Counted from the stretch's first letter, positions 24,889 through 37,659 are shown. The stretch is DNA of 64,000 nucleotides from Streptosporangium pseudovulgare (GCF_014648055.1 NZ_BMQJ01000012.1:228779-292778); one strand, 5' to 3'. A program made the numbers and translations. The notes: a model not told the origin generated them from the sequence alone.

Positions 24889-27291
24889 ATGACCGCGATG
24901 TTCACCGCCGCCGCCGGGGGGACGCTGTCCTTCCCCGGCGGCTTCGTCTGGGGGGCCGCGACCGCCGCCTATCAGGTCGAGGGGGCGGCGGGAGAGGACG
25001 GCCGCGGCACGTCGATCTGGGACGTCTTCGCCCACACCCCCGGGCGCGTCGCGGGCGGCCACACCGGCGACGTGGCCTGCGACCACTACCACCGCTACCG
25101 CGACGACGTCCGCCTGATGCGGGAGCTGGGCCTGGGCGCCTACCGCTTCTCGGTGGCGTGGCCGCGGATCCAGCCGACCGGTTCCGGCCCCGTCAACGCC
25201 GCCGGGCTCGACTTCTACGACCGCCTCGTGGACGAGCTGCTCGCCGCCGACGTCTCCCCCTACGTGACGCTGTACCACTGGGACCTGCCCCAGCCGCTGG
25301 AGGACCGCGGCGGCTGGACGGAGCGCGACACGGCCCACCGGTTCGCCGACTACGCGCGGATCGTGCACGACCGGCTCGGCGACCGCGTCGGCACCTGGAT
25401 CACGGTCAACGAGCCCTGGGTGGTGTCCGTCCTCGGGTACGGCATCGGCGCGCACGCCCCGGGCCGCGCGTCCTGGCGGGACGCCTTCCAGGCCTCCCAC
25501 CACCTCCTGCTCGCCCACGGGCTGGGGGCCCGGGCGCTGCGCGACGCGGGCGCCCGGGAGATCGCCCTGACGCTGAACCTCGCCCCCGTGACGACCCCCG
25601 GACGGCTGGACGACCCCGAGGCGGCGCTCTCCGCCGAGGACGCCGCGGCGGTGGACCTCGTCGACTGCCTGATCAACCGGCAGTTCCTCGACCCGGTGCT
25701 GCGCGGGGAGTATCCCGCCGCCGTCCTGGACGTCGTGGAGCGGGCCGCCGGCCTCGGGCACATCCGCGACGGCGACCTGGAGACCGTCAACCAGCCGCTC
25801 GATCTGCTCGGGGTCAACTACTACAACCCCTGCGTGGTGAGCGCCGAGCCCGGCGAGCCGGCCAACCCGGCCTACCCCGGCACCGAGGGCATCCGGTTCG
25901 GCGACGCCTACGCCCCCAAGACCGCCATGGGCTGGCCGATCGTCCCCACCGGCCTGACCCGCCTGCTCGTCCGGCTCTCCCGCGACTACCCGCAGGTCGG
26001 CCTGCTCGTCACCGAGAACGGCGCCGCCTTCGAGGACACGGTGTCCGGCGAGCACGTGCACGACGCCGACCGGATCGCCTTCCTGGAGGGCCATCTGCGG
26101 GCCGCGCACACCGCCGTCGACGCCGGGGCCGACCTGCGCGGATACCTCGTCTGGTCGTTGCTGGACAACTTCGAGTGGGCCGAGGGGTACGGCAAGCGCT
26201 TCGGGATCGTGCACGTCGACTTCGACACCCAGCGGCGGCTGCCCAAGGACAGCGCGCTGTGGTATCGCGACGTCATCCGGAACAACGGGCTGCGCGCCGG
26301 ACGGGCCCGGCGCCCCACCCTGGAGGAGGTGGCCGCCCGCGCGGGCGTGTCCAGGTCGACCGTCTCCCGGGTGATCAACGGTGAGGCGGCGGTCAGCCCG
26401 GAGTTCCGGGAGGTCGTCATGAACGCGGTCACCGAACTCGGCTACGTGCCCAACTCGGCGGCCCGTAGCCTGGTGACCCGGCGCACGGAGTCGATCGCGC
26501 TGATCGTCCCGGACGGCGCCCGCGCGGGGGACCCGCTGTTCGCCGCGGCCGTGGACGCGGCGGGCCGGGAGCTGGAGCGGGCCGGCAAACGGGTCACGCT
26601 CATGTTCGTCGGCTCCCCCGCGGACCGGAGCCGGGTGGAGCGCCACCTGGCCGCCGGGCACGTGGACGGGGCCCTGCTGCTGCCGGCCCGGGGTTCCGAC
26701 CCGCTGCCCGGCGCGCTGGCCGGAACGGGCGTCCCCGTCGTGTCGCTGGGCAGGCCGCCGGCCGCGGTGGCGCTGCCGTACGCCGGGACCGACGACGCGG
26801 GCGGGGCCGCGGCGGCGGTCGGACACCTGCTCGGCCGGGGACGGCGGCGGATCGCGACGATCCGCGGGCCGGTGGACCTCGCCGCCGCGCGGGACCGGTT
26901 CGACGGCTACCGGAACGCCCTGCGGGACGCCGCGTTCCGGTCGGCCGACGCGGTCGGCGACCTCGGCCGCGCCTCGGGGGCCGCCGCCATGCGTGAGCTG
27001 CTCGCCGCCGACCCGTCGCTGGACGCGGTCTTCGTGGCCGGCGACCTGATGGCGGCCGGCGCCCTGCACGCGCTGCGGGAGGCCGGGTTGCGGGTGCCCG
27101 AGGACGTCGCGGTCGTGGGGTTCGGCGACGAGGAGGACGCCGCCTACGCCGTCCCCCCGCTGACCACGGTGCGCGTCCCGTGGGCGGACCAGGTCCTGGC
27201 GGCGGTGCGCCTGCTCCTGCGCCAGATCGGCGGCGGCCCCTCGTCCTCGGTGATCCTCCCCACCGAGCTGGTCGTCCGGTCCTCCTCGTGA
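24889..27291 (+). CDS. Fusion of GH1 beta-glucosidase and LacI-family transcriptional regulator
   Basis: An 800-residue protein with two complete domains. Residues 13-465 are a GH1 enzyme: FVWGAATAAYQVEG at the start, acid/base Glu175 in TVNEP, nucleophile Glu376 in TENG, and YGKRFGIVHVDF near the end. Residues 477-800 are a LacI repressor: HTH TLEEVAARAGVSRSTVSRVI, hinge region PNSAARSLVTRRT, and a periplasmic-binding-protein-like effector domain with VVGFGDEEDA. The linker is about ten residues (RAGRARRP). There is no stop, no separate ribosome site and no usable start at the junction. GH1 and LacI genes are commonly adjacent, but here they share one polypeptide. Confidence 0.9.
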   Translation: MTAMFTAAAGGTLSFPGGFVWGAATAAYQVEGAAGEDGRGTSIWDVFAHTPGRVAGGHTGDVACDHYHRYRDDVRLMRELGLGAYRFSVAWPRIQPTGSGPVNAAGLDFYDRLVDELLAADVSPYVTLYHWDLPQPLEDRGGWTERDTAHRFADYARIVHDRLGDRVGTWITVNEPWVVSVLGYGIGAHAPGRASWRDAFQASHHLLLAHGLGARALRDAGAREIALTLNLAPVTTPGRLDDPEAALSAEDAAAVDLVDCLINRQFLDPVLRGEYPAAVLDVVERAAGLGHIRDGDLETVNQPLDLLGVNYYNPCVVSAEPGEPANPAYPGTEGIRFGDAYAPKTAMGWPIVPTGLTRLLVRLSRDYPQVGLLVTENGAAFEDTVSGEHVHDADRIAFLEGHLRAAHTAVDAGADLRGYLVWSLLDNFEWAEGYGKRFGIVHVDFDTQRRLPKDSALWYRDVIRNNGLRAGRARRPTLEEVAARAGVSRSTVSRVINGEAAVSPEFREVVMNAVTELGYVPNSAARSLVTRRTESIALIVPDGARAGDPLFAAAVDAAGRELERAGKRVTLMFVGSPADRSRVERHLAAGHVDGALLLPARGSDPLPGALAGTGVPVVSLGRPPAAVALPYAGTDDAGGAAAAVGHLLGRGRRRIATIRGPVDLAAARDRFDGYRNALRDAAFRSADAVGDLGRASGAAAMRELLAADPSLDAVFVAGDLMAAGALHALREAGLRVPEDVAVVGFGDEEDAAYAVPPLTTVRVPWADQVLAAVRLLLRQIGGGPSSSVILPTELVVRSSS

Positions 27292-27292
27292 C

Positions 27293-27311
27293 GCCCGCCG
27301 GTACGGCGGGC
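27293..27311 (+). terminator. Hairpin just after the GH1-LacI gene
   Basis: GCCCGCCG (27293-27300) pairs with CGGCGGGC (27304-27311) around a 3-nt loop (GTA), starting 2 bp after the stop codon. Confidence 0.6.
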
Positions 27312-27517
27312 CGCCCGGCGCGGTGTTCCGGGCCCCGCCGTTCCGCGGCGGCGCGGCCGTCCGCGGCGGTACGGCGAGGCCGTCCTTTCCACCCTTGACC
27401 GGGACAGGGGTGTGCACCGGCGGGCCGATCGTCCATCGTTGGGGATGACGATTACGGAATCGTCTGCGAGACCGGAACAGGCACCGGGCGAGGTGCCGCG
27501 AGCACGCGGAGGCGGGC

Positions 27518-28024
27518 ATGGAAGACCACGACGTCACGGGATCCAGGGTGGAGATCGAGACCACCGTCGGCCTGCCCCCGGAGCGGCTGTGGGACCTCAT
27601 CACGGACGTGCCGCGGGTCGCCGACTGGAGTCCGGAGTGCGAGCACCTGGCCTGGCTGGACGCCGACGACGCCGCGCCGCGGGTCGGGGCGCGGTTCGAG
27701 GGGCGCAACCGCCGTCAGGACCGGGTGTGGACGGTGACGTCCGTGGTCACCGAGGCCGACCGCCCCCGCTCGTTCGCCTGGGTGGTGCTCGACCGCGCGG
27801 GCGACCCGGAGCGTCCCTCCTCCCGGTGGCGCTACGACCTGGAGCCGGCCGAGGAGCCGGGCCGGACCGTCGTGCGGCACAGCTTCGAGCACGGGCCGGG
27901 CGACAGCGGCCTGCGCGAGATGATCCGGAGCAACCCGGAGATCGCCTCGGTCATCCTCGACGTACGGCTGGGCGAGCTGCGCAAGCACATGACCGAGACC
28001 CTCGACGCGATGACCCGCGACTGA
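27518..28024 (+). CDS. SRPBCC (START/Bet v 1-like) family protein
   Basis: A 168-residue single-domain protein. VEIETTVGLPPERLWDLITDVPRVADWSPEC is the usual opening of polyketide-cyclase/dehydrase-like SRPBCC proteins, followed by a beta sheet (ARFEGRNRRQDRVWTVTSVV) and a long C-terminal helix (LRKHMTETLDAM). The fold binds hydrophobic ligands. There is no biosynthetic neighbour to suggest a substrate. It is followed by a heptamer repeat and a convergent MarR gene. Confidence 0.82.
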   Translation: MEDHDVTGSRVEIETTVGLPPERLWDLITDVPRVADWSPECEHLAWLDADDAAPRVGARFEGRNRRQDRVWTVTSVVTEADRPRSFAWVVLDRAGDPERPSSRWRYDLEPAEEPGRTVVRHSFEHGPGDSGLREMIRSNPEIASVILDVRLGELRKHMTETLDAMTRD

Positions 28025-28124
28025 GCACCGCCCGTACCTTCTCCCGCCGCGCGGGGCGCGGTCGCGGCGCCGTCGGCCGCCGGGCCGCACCGCCGAACCC
28101 TCACCCGACGCCGGGCGCGAGACA

Positions 28125-28199
28125 CGGGGCTCGGTGCTCGGGGCTCGGTGCTCGGGGCTCGGTGCTCGGGGCTCGGGGCTCGGTGCTCGGTGCTCGGGG
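28125..28199. repeat. Heptamer minisatellite (CGGGGCT / CGGTGCT)
   Basis: Ten 7-bp units plus a partial eleventh, mixing CGGGGCT and CGGTGCT in the order G-T-G-T-G-T-G-G-T-T at the variable base. It lies in the gap between the convergent SRPBCC and MarR genes, 101 bp past one stop and 20 bp past the other. Confidence 0.85.
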
Positions 28200-28218
28200 T
28201 GACGCGTCCCGGGCACGG

Positions 28219-28686
28219 TCAGGTCTCGTTCCCCTCCTCCTCGGCGACCACGCGCTCGTAGGTCCGCAGCGTCTCGACGAAGATCAGCCGCTCCTCGGGG
28301 GTCAGCGGCTCCAGGGCGGCGCGCCAGGCGCGCGCCCCCTTCGCCAGCCACCTGTCGACCGCCTCCCGGTTGGCCTCGGCGATGCACACGATCGTGCGGC
28401 GGCGGTCGGCGTCGTCCTCGCGTCTCTCCACCACGCCTCTCCGGCTCAGGTCGCCCACCATCAGGCTCACCGTCGCGGGCGCCACCTCCAGGCGCGCGGC
28501 CAGCTCGTTGACCCCGAGGGGGCCGTCGAAGAGCAGGTACGACAGCAGCGACAGGTGCCGCGGGGCGAGGTTGAGCGACTGGAGCTGCGGCGGAACCTTG
28601 ATCCGCTTGGTGCGCCCGACCATGCGGGGCATCAGGAGCAGCAGCGTCCGGATCCCGTCCTCGACGCTCAGGCCACCGGTTGACAT
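28219..28686 (-). CDS. MarR-family transcriptional regulator
   Basis: A 155-residue MarR regulator. The winged helix reads LGVNELAARLEVAPATVSLMVGDLSRRGVVERREDDADRRRT, with the typical DxRR wing. Flanking helices form the dimer interface. It is divergent from the nitroreductase-hemerythrin gene, with an inverted repeat between them, so it most likely represses that gene and itself. Such regulators often respond to phenolic compounds or oxidants; the ligand is unknown here. Confidence 0.9.
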   Translation of the reverse strand: MSTGGLSVEDGIRTLLLLMPRMVGRTKRIKVPPQLQSLNLAPRHLSLLSYLLFDGPLGVNELAARLEVAPATVSLMVGDLSRRGVVERREDDADRRRTIVCIAEANREAVDRWLAKGARAWRAALEPLTPEERLIFVETLRTYERVVAEEEGNET

Positions 28687-28704
28687 ACCTTGATCTCCAA
28701 AATA

Positions 28705-28720
28705 GCTTTGCCATCAAAGC
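28705..28720. promoter_or_regulatory. Probable MarR operator
   Basis: A perfect inverted repeat GCTTTG-CCAT-CAAAGC lies in the A/T-rich gap between the divergent marR and nitroreductase genes, 19 bp from the marR start codon. Its 16-bp symmetry suits a MarR dimer. Confidence 0.6.
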
Positions 28721-28784
28721 AAAAGTTTCTCGTTGTCCGGAGGCTACCGAAACACGCCTCCGCGCGGATCGGAGGGATCGGCAC

Positions 28785-29777
28785 GTGGCCGATGATTTCA
28801 ACCAGCGGGTGATCGACGAGTTCCGCGCGAACGGTGGCAGGGTCGGCGGCATGTTCGAGGGCGCGCCGCTGGTGCTGCTGACGACCGTCGGGGCCAGGAC
28901 CGGCAGGCCCAGGACCACCCCCGTCATGTACGCGCGGGACGGGGAGCGCATCCTGGTCTTCGGATCCAACGCCGGGTCCGACAGCCACCCGGCCTGGTAC
29001 GGGAACCTCCTGAGGAACCCGCGTGTCACCGTCGAGATCGGGGACGGAGAGAAGGTCGAGAGCCGCACCGCGACGGCGACCGTGCTGCGCGACGCGGAGC
29101 GGGACGAGGCCTACGCCCGCCAGGCCCGGCTCGTCCCCGCCTTCGCCGGCTACCAGGCCGCGACCTCCCGCGTCATCCCGGTGGTCGCCCTGTACCGGGC
29201 GGACGACCCGCGGTCCCGGGCGATCGGCGACGAACTGGTGCGGATCCACGCGGGGATCCGCGAACGGCTCGCGGCCACCCGCGCGAAGGTGGACGAGGCC
29301 CTCACCGGCTCCGGGGACGTGAGCGGGGCGACGGGCACGGACCGGGGAACGACCGCCGAACCGGGGACGGGGACCGGGCGGGGAACGGGAACCGGCCCGG
29401 CCGCCGGGCCGGGCATCGGGTTCACCGCCGACCTCGGCGCCGGCATCGGCGCCGAGCTGCGCGAACACTGCCTGACGCTCTGCTCCGCGCTCCACGAGCA
29501 CCACACCCGCGAGGACGGCACCGGTTTCCCGCTCCTGGAGCGCCGGTTCCCCGGCCTCCGCCCCGCGCTGGAGAGGCTGCGGAGCGAGCACGTCCACCTG
29601 GCGGACCTCATCCGCCAGGTGGAGGAGCTGTTCTCCGGCTCCCCCACGGCGGACCCGGAGCGGATCGGCAAGGAACTCGACCGGCTGACCGCCGAGATCG
29701 AGGCGCACTTCGCCTACGAGGAGGAACACCTCGTCGGGGCGCTCAACGCGCTGGACGCCGAACAGCCGCCGCGCTGA
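28785..29777 (+). CDS. F420-type nitroreductase (DDN family) fused to a hemerythrin domain
   Basis: A 330-residue two-domain protein. Residues 1-135 fit the deazaflavin-dependent nitroreductase family (FNQRVIDEFRANGGRVGG, LLTTVGARTGRPRTTPVMYARDG, HPAWYGNLLRNPRVTVEIG). A Gly/Thr-rich linker (about 185-220) follows. Residues 222-330 form a hemerythrin-like helical bundle with iron-ligand candidates in LREHCLTLCSALHEHHTREDG, SEHVHLADL and HFAYEEEHLV. The GTG at 28785 has GGAGGGA upstream. It may couple F420H2 reduction to oxygen or nitric oxide handling at the di-iron site; that is inference. Confidence 0.85.
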   Translation: MADDFNQRVIDEFRANGGRVGGMFEGAPLVLLTTVGARTGRPRTTPVMYARDGERILVFGSNAGSDSHPAWYGNLLRNPRVTVEIGDGEKVESRTATATVLRDAERDEAYARQARLVPAFAGYQAATSRVIPVVALYRADDPRSRAIGDELVRIHAGIRERLAATRAKVDEALTGSGDVSGATGTDRGTTAEPGTGTGRGTGTGPAAGPGIGFTADLGAGIGAELREHCLTLCSALHEHHTREDGTGFPLLERRFPGLRPALERLRSEHVHLADLIRQVEELFSGSPTADPERIGKELDRLTAEIEAHFAYEEEHLVGALNALDAEQPPR

Positions 29778-29940
29778 GACCGTGGACGCCCCAACGGAGC
29801 CGTGACCGCGAGCCGTCCGCGCCGAGACGGCGAACCGTCCCGCGTCGAGACCGTGGCCACCCACCGGGACCGCGGACCGCTCCGCGCCGGAGCCGTACGG
29901 CCGCCGGGGCGGGTGGCGACCGTACGGGATCCCGTGCCGG

Positions 29941-33849
<3,909 letters not shown>

Positions 33850-33853
<4 letters not shown>

Positions 33854-34575
33854 CGGCTCACCCCGCCGGCCGCCGCCTCTCCGGGCGTCCCGGCCGCCGT
33901 TCCTCCCGTCGCCGCGGTCGCGCCCGCGACGACCCGGCCGTCCCGCAGCGCGATCTCCCGGTCGGCGTAGGCGGCCACCCGGTTGTCATGGGTGACGACC
34001 ACCAGCGTGGCGCGGCTCTCCCGGGCCGCGCCGACGAGCTCGCCCATCACCCGTTCCCCGGCCAGCGAGTCGAGTGCGCCGGTGGGTTCGTCGGCGAAGA
34101 TCACCCGCGGTTCGGCGGCCAGCGCGCGGGCCACCGCGACCCGCTGGAGCTGGCCCCCGGACAGCTCCGCGGGCCGCTGCCCGGCGCAGTCCGCCACGTC
34201 CAGCCGCTCCAGCCAGGAGCGGGCGGCCTGCAGGGACTCCCGCCGCCCTCGCCCGCCGAACAGCAGCGGCAGCACGACGTTCTCCTCCGCGGTCAGCTCG
34301 GGCACCAGCTCGCCGAACTGGAAGACGACGCCGAAGTTCTCCCGGCGCAGCCTCGTCCGGGCGTCCTCGTCGAGGGTGTCGAGACGCCGGCCGGCGAACA
34401 GGACCTCACCGGCCTCGGGGCGGATGATCCCGGCCAGGCAGTGCAGCAGGGTGGACTTGCCGGAGCCGCTCGGGCCGGTGACGGCGACGACCTCCCCCTC
34501 CCCGATCTCCACGGATGCGCCGTCCAGCGCCGTGGTCCGGCCGAAGGACTTGCGCAGCGTTCGCGCCTCAAGCAT
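33850..34575 (-). CDS. ABC transporter ATP-binding protein, MacB/LolD-like
   Basis: A 241-residue ATPase. Walker A is GPSGSGKST, the signature LSGGQLQRVAVARAL, and Walker B VIFADEPTGALD, the last being typical of the MacB/LolD/FtsE group that pairs with FtsX-like permeases. VVTHD supplies the switch His. The C-terminal 25 residues are an Ala/Gly/Thr-rich tail. It overlaps the PadR gene by 8 bp upstream and the permease gene by 4 bp downstream. Confidence 0.92.
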
Positions 34576-35092
34576 CGGTCTCTCCCTTCAGCACGGTGTG
34601 CCGTTCCAGCGCCGTCTCGATCCATCGCAGGTCGGCGTCGAGGTGCTGGAGCGCGTAGTCGGCGGCCAGCACCTGCGCGGGCGACCCCGACGCCTTGCGC
34701 GCGGTGAGCTCCCGCATCCGCGTCAGATGGGCGGCGCGCTGCCTGAGCAGGTACTCCTCGGCCGTCCCGCCCGCCAGGGTCGCCACCACCACCCGCGCGA
34801 ACAGCGGGCTCGCGACGTACGGCGCGGGCGCCTCGATCTCCGCCAGCCACCGGTCCAGCTCGGTCCGTCCGGCCTCGGTGATCGCGTGCACCGTGCGCTC
34901 CGGGCCGCCCTCCTGGGCCGTCCCGGTCACCTCGGTGAACCCGTCACGTTCCAGCCGTTGCAGGGTCGCGTAGACCTGCCCGTAGGCGAGCGGCTTGGCG
35001 CCCGGCAGGCGCTGGTCGTGTTCTTTCTTGAGTTCGTAGCCATGCTTGGGCCGCTCGCTGAGCAGCCCGAGCAGGACATGTCCGATCGACAT
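34568..35092 (-). CDS. PadR-family transcriptional regulator
   Basis: A 174-residue PadR regulator. The N-terminal winged helix reads SIGHVLLGLLSERPKHGYELKKE, with AYGQVYATLQRLERDGFTEV as recognition helix and wing. A helical C-terminal dimerisation domain follows (LFARVVVATLAGGTAEEYLLRQRAAHL). The ATG at 35092 gives the family N-terminus. It is the first gene of a padR-ATPase-permease operon, so it likely autoregulates an exporter whose substrate is also its inducer. Confidence 0.9.
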   Translation of the reverse strand: MSIGHVLLGLLSERPKHGYELKKEHDQRLPGAKPLAYGQVYATLQRLERDGFTEVTGTAQEGGPERTVHAITEAGRTELDRWLAEIEAPAPYVASPLFARVVVATLAGGTAEEYLLRQRAAHLTRMRELTARKASGSPAQVLAADYALQHLDADLRWIETALERHTVLKGETDA

Positions 35093-35101
35093 GATCGCGA
35101 C

Positions 35102-35118
35102 TATACATGCGCTGTATA
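35102..35118. promoter_or_regulatory. PadR-type operator
   Basis: TATACA-TGCGC-TGTATA is a perfect 6-bp-arm inverted repeat 9 bp upstream of the padR ATG, in a short A/T-rich patch. PadR proteins bind such repeats overlapping their own promoter. Confidence 0.6.
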
Positions 35119-35181
35119 CATGGAGCGAATAGTTTCCGCCGGCACGGCCCGGCCGCGATTCATCCGGCCGCCGGACCGGTG

Positions 35182-35709
35182 TCATTCCTCCGCGAGGGCC
35201 AGCAGCTTCGTGACGGTGTTCCAGTTGCGCATCGTGGCCTGCGTGTTCGACCGCTTCTCCAGGAGGGGCGGCAGTTTCGGACGCCGCAGGCCGTCCGGGA
35301 AGTACACGTAGAGTTCGCGCCTGCCCACCGCCATCTCCTCCGGCGCGTACTCCGCCGGGTCGAGGGCCGCGAGCACCTTCCGATCGGGGGCCTCCGCCAG
35401 GAAGAACACTCCGAACCTGGCCGGATCCCGCACCTCAAGCGGGTTCTCCTCGACCACGGCGCGCAGTTCCGCGGCCGTCCGCACCATGACGGCCACCGAC
35501 AGCCCCAGTTCCGCGGTGATCCGCCGCTCGATCGCCGCGGCGACCCGCTCGGGCCGCTTCTCCGCCGGGGTGAACAGGGCGTTCCCGCTCCGAAGATGGG
35601 TCCGCACACCGGTGTGGCCGAGCCCTTCCAGTAGCGCGCGGAGATCGGACATCGCGACCGTGGTCGCGGGGTTGACGTTGATGCCGCGCAACAGCGCCAC
35701 GTACCGCAT
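35182..35709 (-). CDS. DUF1697 family protein
   Basis: A 175-residue soluble protein: MRYVALLRGINVNPATTVAMSDLRALLEGLGHTGVRTHLRSGNALF, then ERIAAAIERRI-like and VMVRTAAELRAVVEENP regions. This is the standard DUF1697 pattern; the fold is known but the function is not. Its length is normal. The gene lies between the PadR operon and an MFS exporter on the same strand. Confidence 0.88.
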   Translation of the reverse strand: MRYVALLRGINVNPATTVAMSDLRALLEGLGHTGVRTHLRSGNALFTPAEKRPERVAAAIERRITAELGLSVAVMVRTAAELRAVVEENPLEVRDPARFGVFFLAEAPDRKVLAALDPAEYAPEEMAVGRRELYVYFPDGLRRPKLPPLLEKRSNTQATMRNWNTVTKLLALAEE

Positions 35710-35842
35710 CGAACCGCCTTCCTCTCGAAGAGCTCGCGGGCGACGCTACCGCCCGTACCTGCCGACCGATGTCAGGTTCCCCGGAACCCGTTCGGCATCG
35801 GATCTCCCGGAACGGACCGCCCCACCGGCCCGCCTCCGCGGC

Positions 35843-35913
35843 CCGTTCCGTTCCCACCGGCCCGCCTCAGCGATCCGTTCCGTGTCCACCGCCCCGTCAG
35901 CAGCCCGTTCCGT
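35843..35913. repeat. Three interspersed CCGTTCCGT repeats downstream of MFS gene
   Basis: CCGTTCCGT recurs at 35843, 35875 and 35905, each followed by a similar CCxCC-rich segment (spacing 30-32 bp). It sits in the 255-bp gap between the MFS and DUF1697 genes, where no coding frame is convincing. Confidence 0.5.
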
Positions 35914-35964
35914 GCCCGCCCTCCCGTGGGGCTCCCGCGGACCGGGCGGGCACGTCCGCGGTGC

Positions 35965-37554
35965 TCAAGCGCCGGTTCCGGCACCGGTCACCGGCCGGTC
36001 TCCGCGCCGCGCGGCCAGGAACACCCCGGCGAGCAGTGCCCCGGCCAGGACCAGCGCCGCGTTGACGAGGACGGCGAGCGACACACCGGACAGGACGGCC
36101 GCCGGCCCGGTCACCCCCAGGGCGGCCGTCCGGGCGGTGACGACGGCGCTCATGACCGGGATGCCCAGGGTGATGCCGACCTGCTGGGTCATGGTGGCCA
36201 GGCCGGTGGCCATCCCCTGCTCGGAGTCGGGCAGACCGGATGTGGCGCTGACCATGAACCCGACGATCATCAGCATGTTGCCGACGCCGCCGACGAAGGT
36301 CGCGGCGAGCAGCAGCCAGATCCAGGAGCCGGAGGCGCCGAGCGCCACCAGCGAGAGGGTCGCCACGGCCTGGACGACTCCGCCGCCGACGATCGTCGCG
36401 CGGGCGCCGAACCGGCCGACCACCCTGCCGCCGAGGGTCCCGCCGAGCACGGTGCCGGCGCCCAGGACCCCGAACGCCAGGCCGGTGGCCATCGGGGAGT
36501 AGCCGAGGACCTCCTGCAGGTAGAGGGTGAGCAGGAAGACGAGGGAGGTCTCGGTGGCGAAGGCGATCAGCCCGGCGGCGTTGCCCCAGAGGACGTTGCG
36601 ACGCCGCATGACGGTCGTCGGCACCAGCGGCGCGGCCGAGCGCTTCTCGACGAACCAGAACCCGATCAGCAGCGCGGCCGCGGCGGCCAGCGCGACCAGG
36701 GTGAGCGGGGAGGCCCAGCCCGAGGCGCCCGCCTGGGTGAGGCCGTAGACGAGCAGGAGCAGCCCGCCGGTGACGGTCACGGCGCCGGGAAGGTCGAGTC
36801 GCGGGCGCTCGGACGGCCGCGAGTCGTCGATCGCGGACGGCGCCAGGGCGACGACGAGCGCGGCGACGGGCACGTTGATGAGGAAGGCCCAGCGCCAGGA
36901 GAGCAGGTCGGTGAGCAGGCCCCCGAGGATCGCCCCGGCGGTGAACCCGGCCGACATCAGCGCGCCGTTGAGCCCGAGGGCCCGTTCCCGCAGCGGCCCC
37001 TCCCGGAACGCCGTGGTCAGCAGGGCGAGTCCGGCCGGGGTGACGGCCGCGGTGGCCAGCCCCTGCAGCACCCGGGCGACCAGCAGCACCCCGGGCGAGG
37101 TGGCGAAGCCGCCCAGGGCGGAGGACAGGCCGAGGACGGCCATGCCGACCAGGAACAGGCGCTTGCGGCCGACGAGGTCGGCGATACGGCCGAACAGCAG
37201 CGTGAATCCGGCGGCGGACAGGGCGAAGGCGGTGGCCACCCACTGGAGGTTCGCCAGGGAGAAGCCGAGGCCCGCGCCGACGGCGGGCAGCGCGACGTTC
37301 AGGATCGAGAAGTCCACGGCGATCATGAACTGGGCGCCGAGCAGCAGGGTCAGCACCAGCCTCTGCCGCCCGGTCATGCGGGCTCCCCGGCCGGGTTCGC
37401 CCTGGACGGGCGCCGGTGGGGTGGGGCCGTCCTGGGTGGACGCGGGCCGGACGGGTCCACCCTTGGCGAGGCCGGGCCGGGCGGATCCCTTCCGGGCGGG
37501 GGCGTGTCGGGCGGGTTCGCCCTGGGCGGGCGCGACCCGGTCGAGCATGGACAT
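35965..37554 (-). CDS. MFS drug-efflux transporter (DHA2, EmrB/QacA type)
   Basis: A 529-residue transporter with about 14 transmembrane helices. VDFSILNVALPAVGAGLGFSLANLQWVATAFALSAAGF and FGRIADLVGRKR are hallmarks of the 14-helix DHA2 group; the second half includes LYLQEVLGYSPMATGLAFGVLG. An unusual 60-residue low-complexity N-terminus rich in Pro/Ala/Lys/Gly precedes the first helix. It is encoded by imperfect repeats (CGGGTTCGCCCTGG twice). It is divergent from a TetR regulator that probably represses it. Confidence 0.92.
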   Translation of the reverse strand: MSMLDRVAPAQGEPARHAPARKGSARPGLAKGGPVRPASTQDGPTPPAPVQGEPGRGARMTGRQRLVLTLLLGAQFMIAVDFSILNVALPAVGAGLGFSLANLQWVATAFALSAAGFTLLFGRIADLVGRKRLFLVGMAVLGLSSALGGFATSPGVLLVARVLQGLATAAVTPAGLALLTTAFREGPLRERALGLNGALMSAGFTAGAILGGLLTDLLSWRWAFLINVPVAALVVALAPSAIDDSRPSERPRLDLPGAVTVTGGLLLLVYGLTQAGASGWASPLTLVALAAAAALLIGFWFVEKRSAAPLVPTTVMRRRNVLWGNAAGLIAFATETSLVFLLTLYLQEVLGYSPMATGLAFGVLGAGTVLGGTLGGRVVGRFGARATIVGGGVVQAVATLSLVALGASGSWIWLLLAATFVGGVGNMLMIVGFMVSATSGLPDSEQGMATGLATMTQQVGITLGIPVMSAVVTARTAALGVTGPAAVLSGVSLAVLVNAALVLAGALLAGVFLAARRGDRPVTGAGTGA

Positions 37555-37584
37555 CAGGGGTCCTCTTTCTGGAACGGTGACAGT

Positions 37585-37606
37585 TAACGAAACTGAAGTT
37601 CCGTTA
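37585..37606. promoter_or_regulatory. TetR-type operator between MFS and TetR genes
   Basis: A 22-bp near-palindrome with outer arms TAACG/CGTTA and inner AACT/AGTT (37591-37600) lies 31 bp from the MFS start. A further partial half site, CCCGTTA, abuts the tetR ATG. Confidence 0.6.
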
Positions 37607-37659
37607 GGATGGGGGAACAGTAACAGAAGACCGCCCAGTAATGGAACAGGAGTCCCGTT

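Noticed and set aside
28125..28199. Possible CRISPR array
   Set aside because: The units are 7 bp with no spacers and no cas genes; it is a simple minisatellite.
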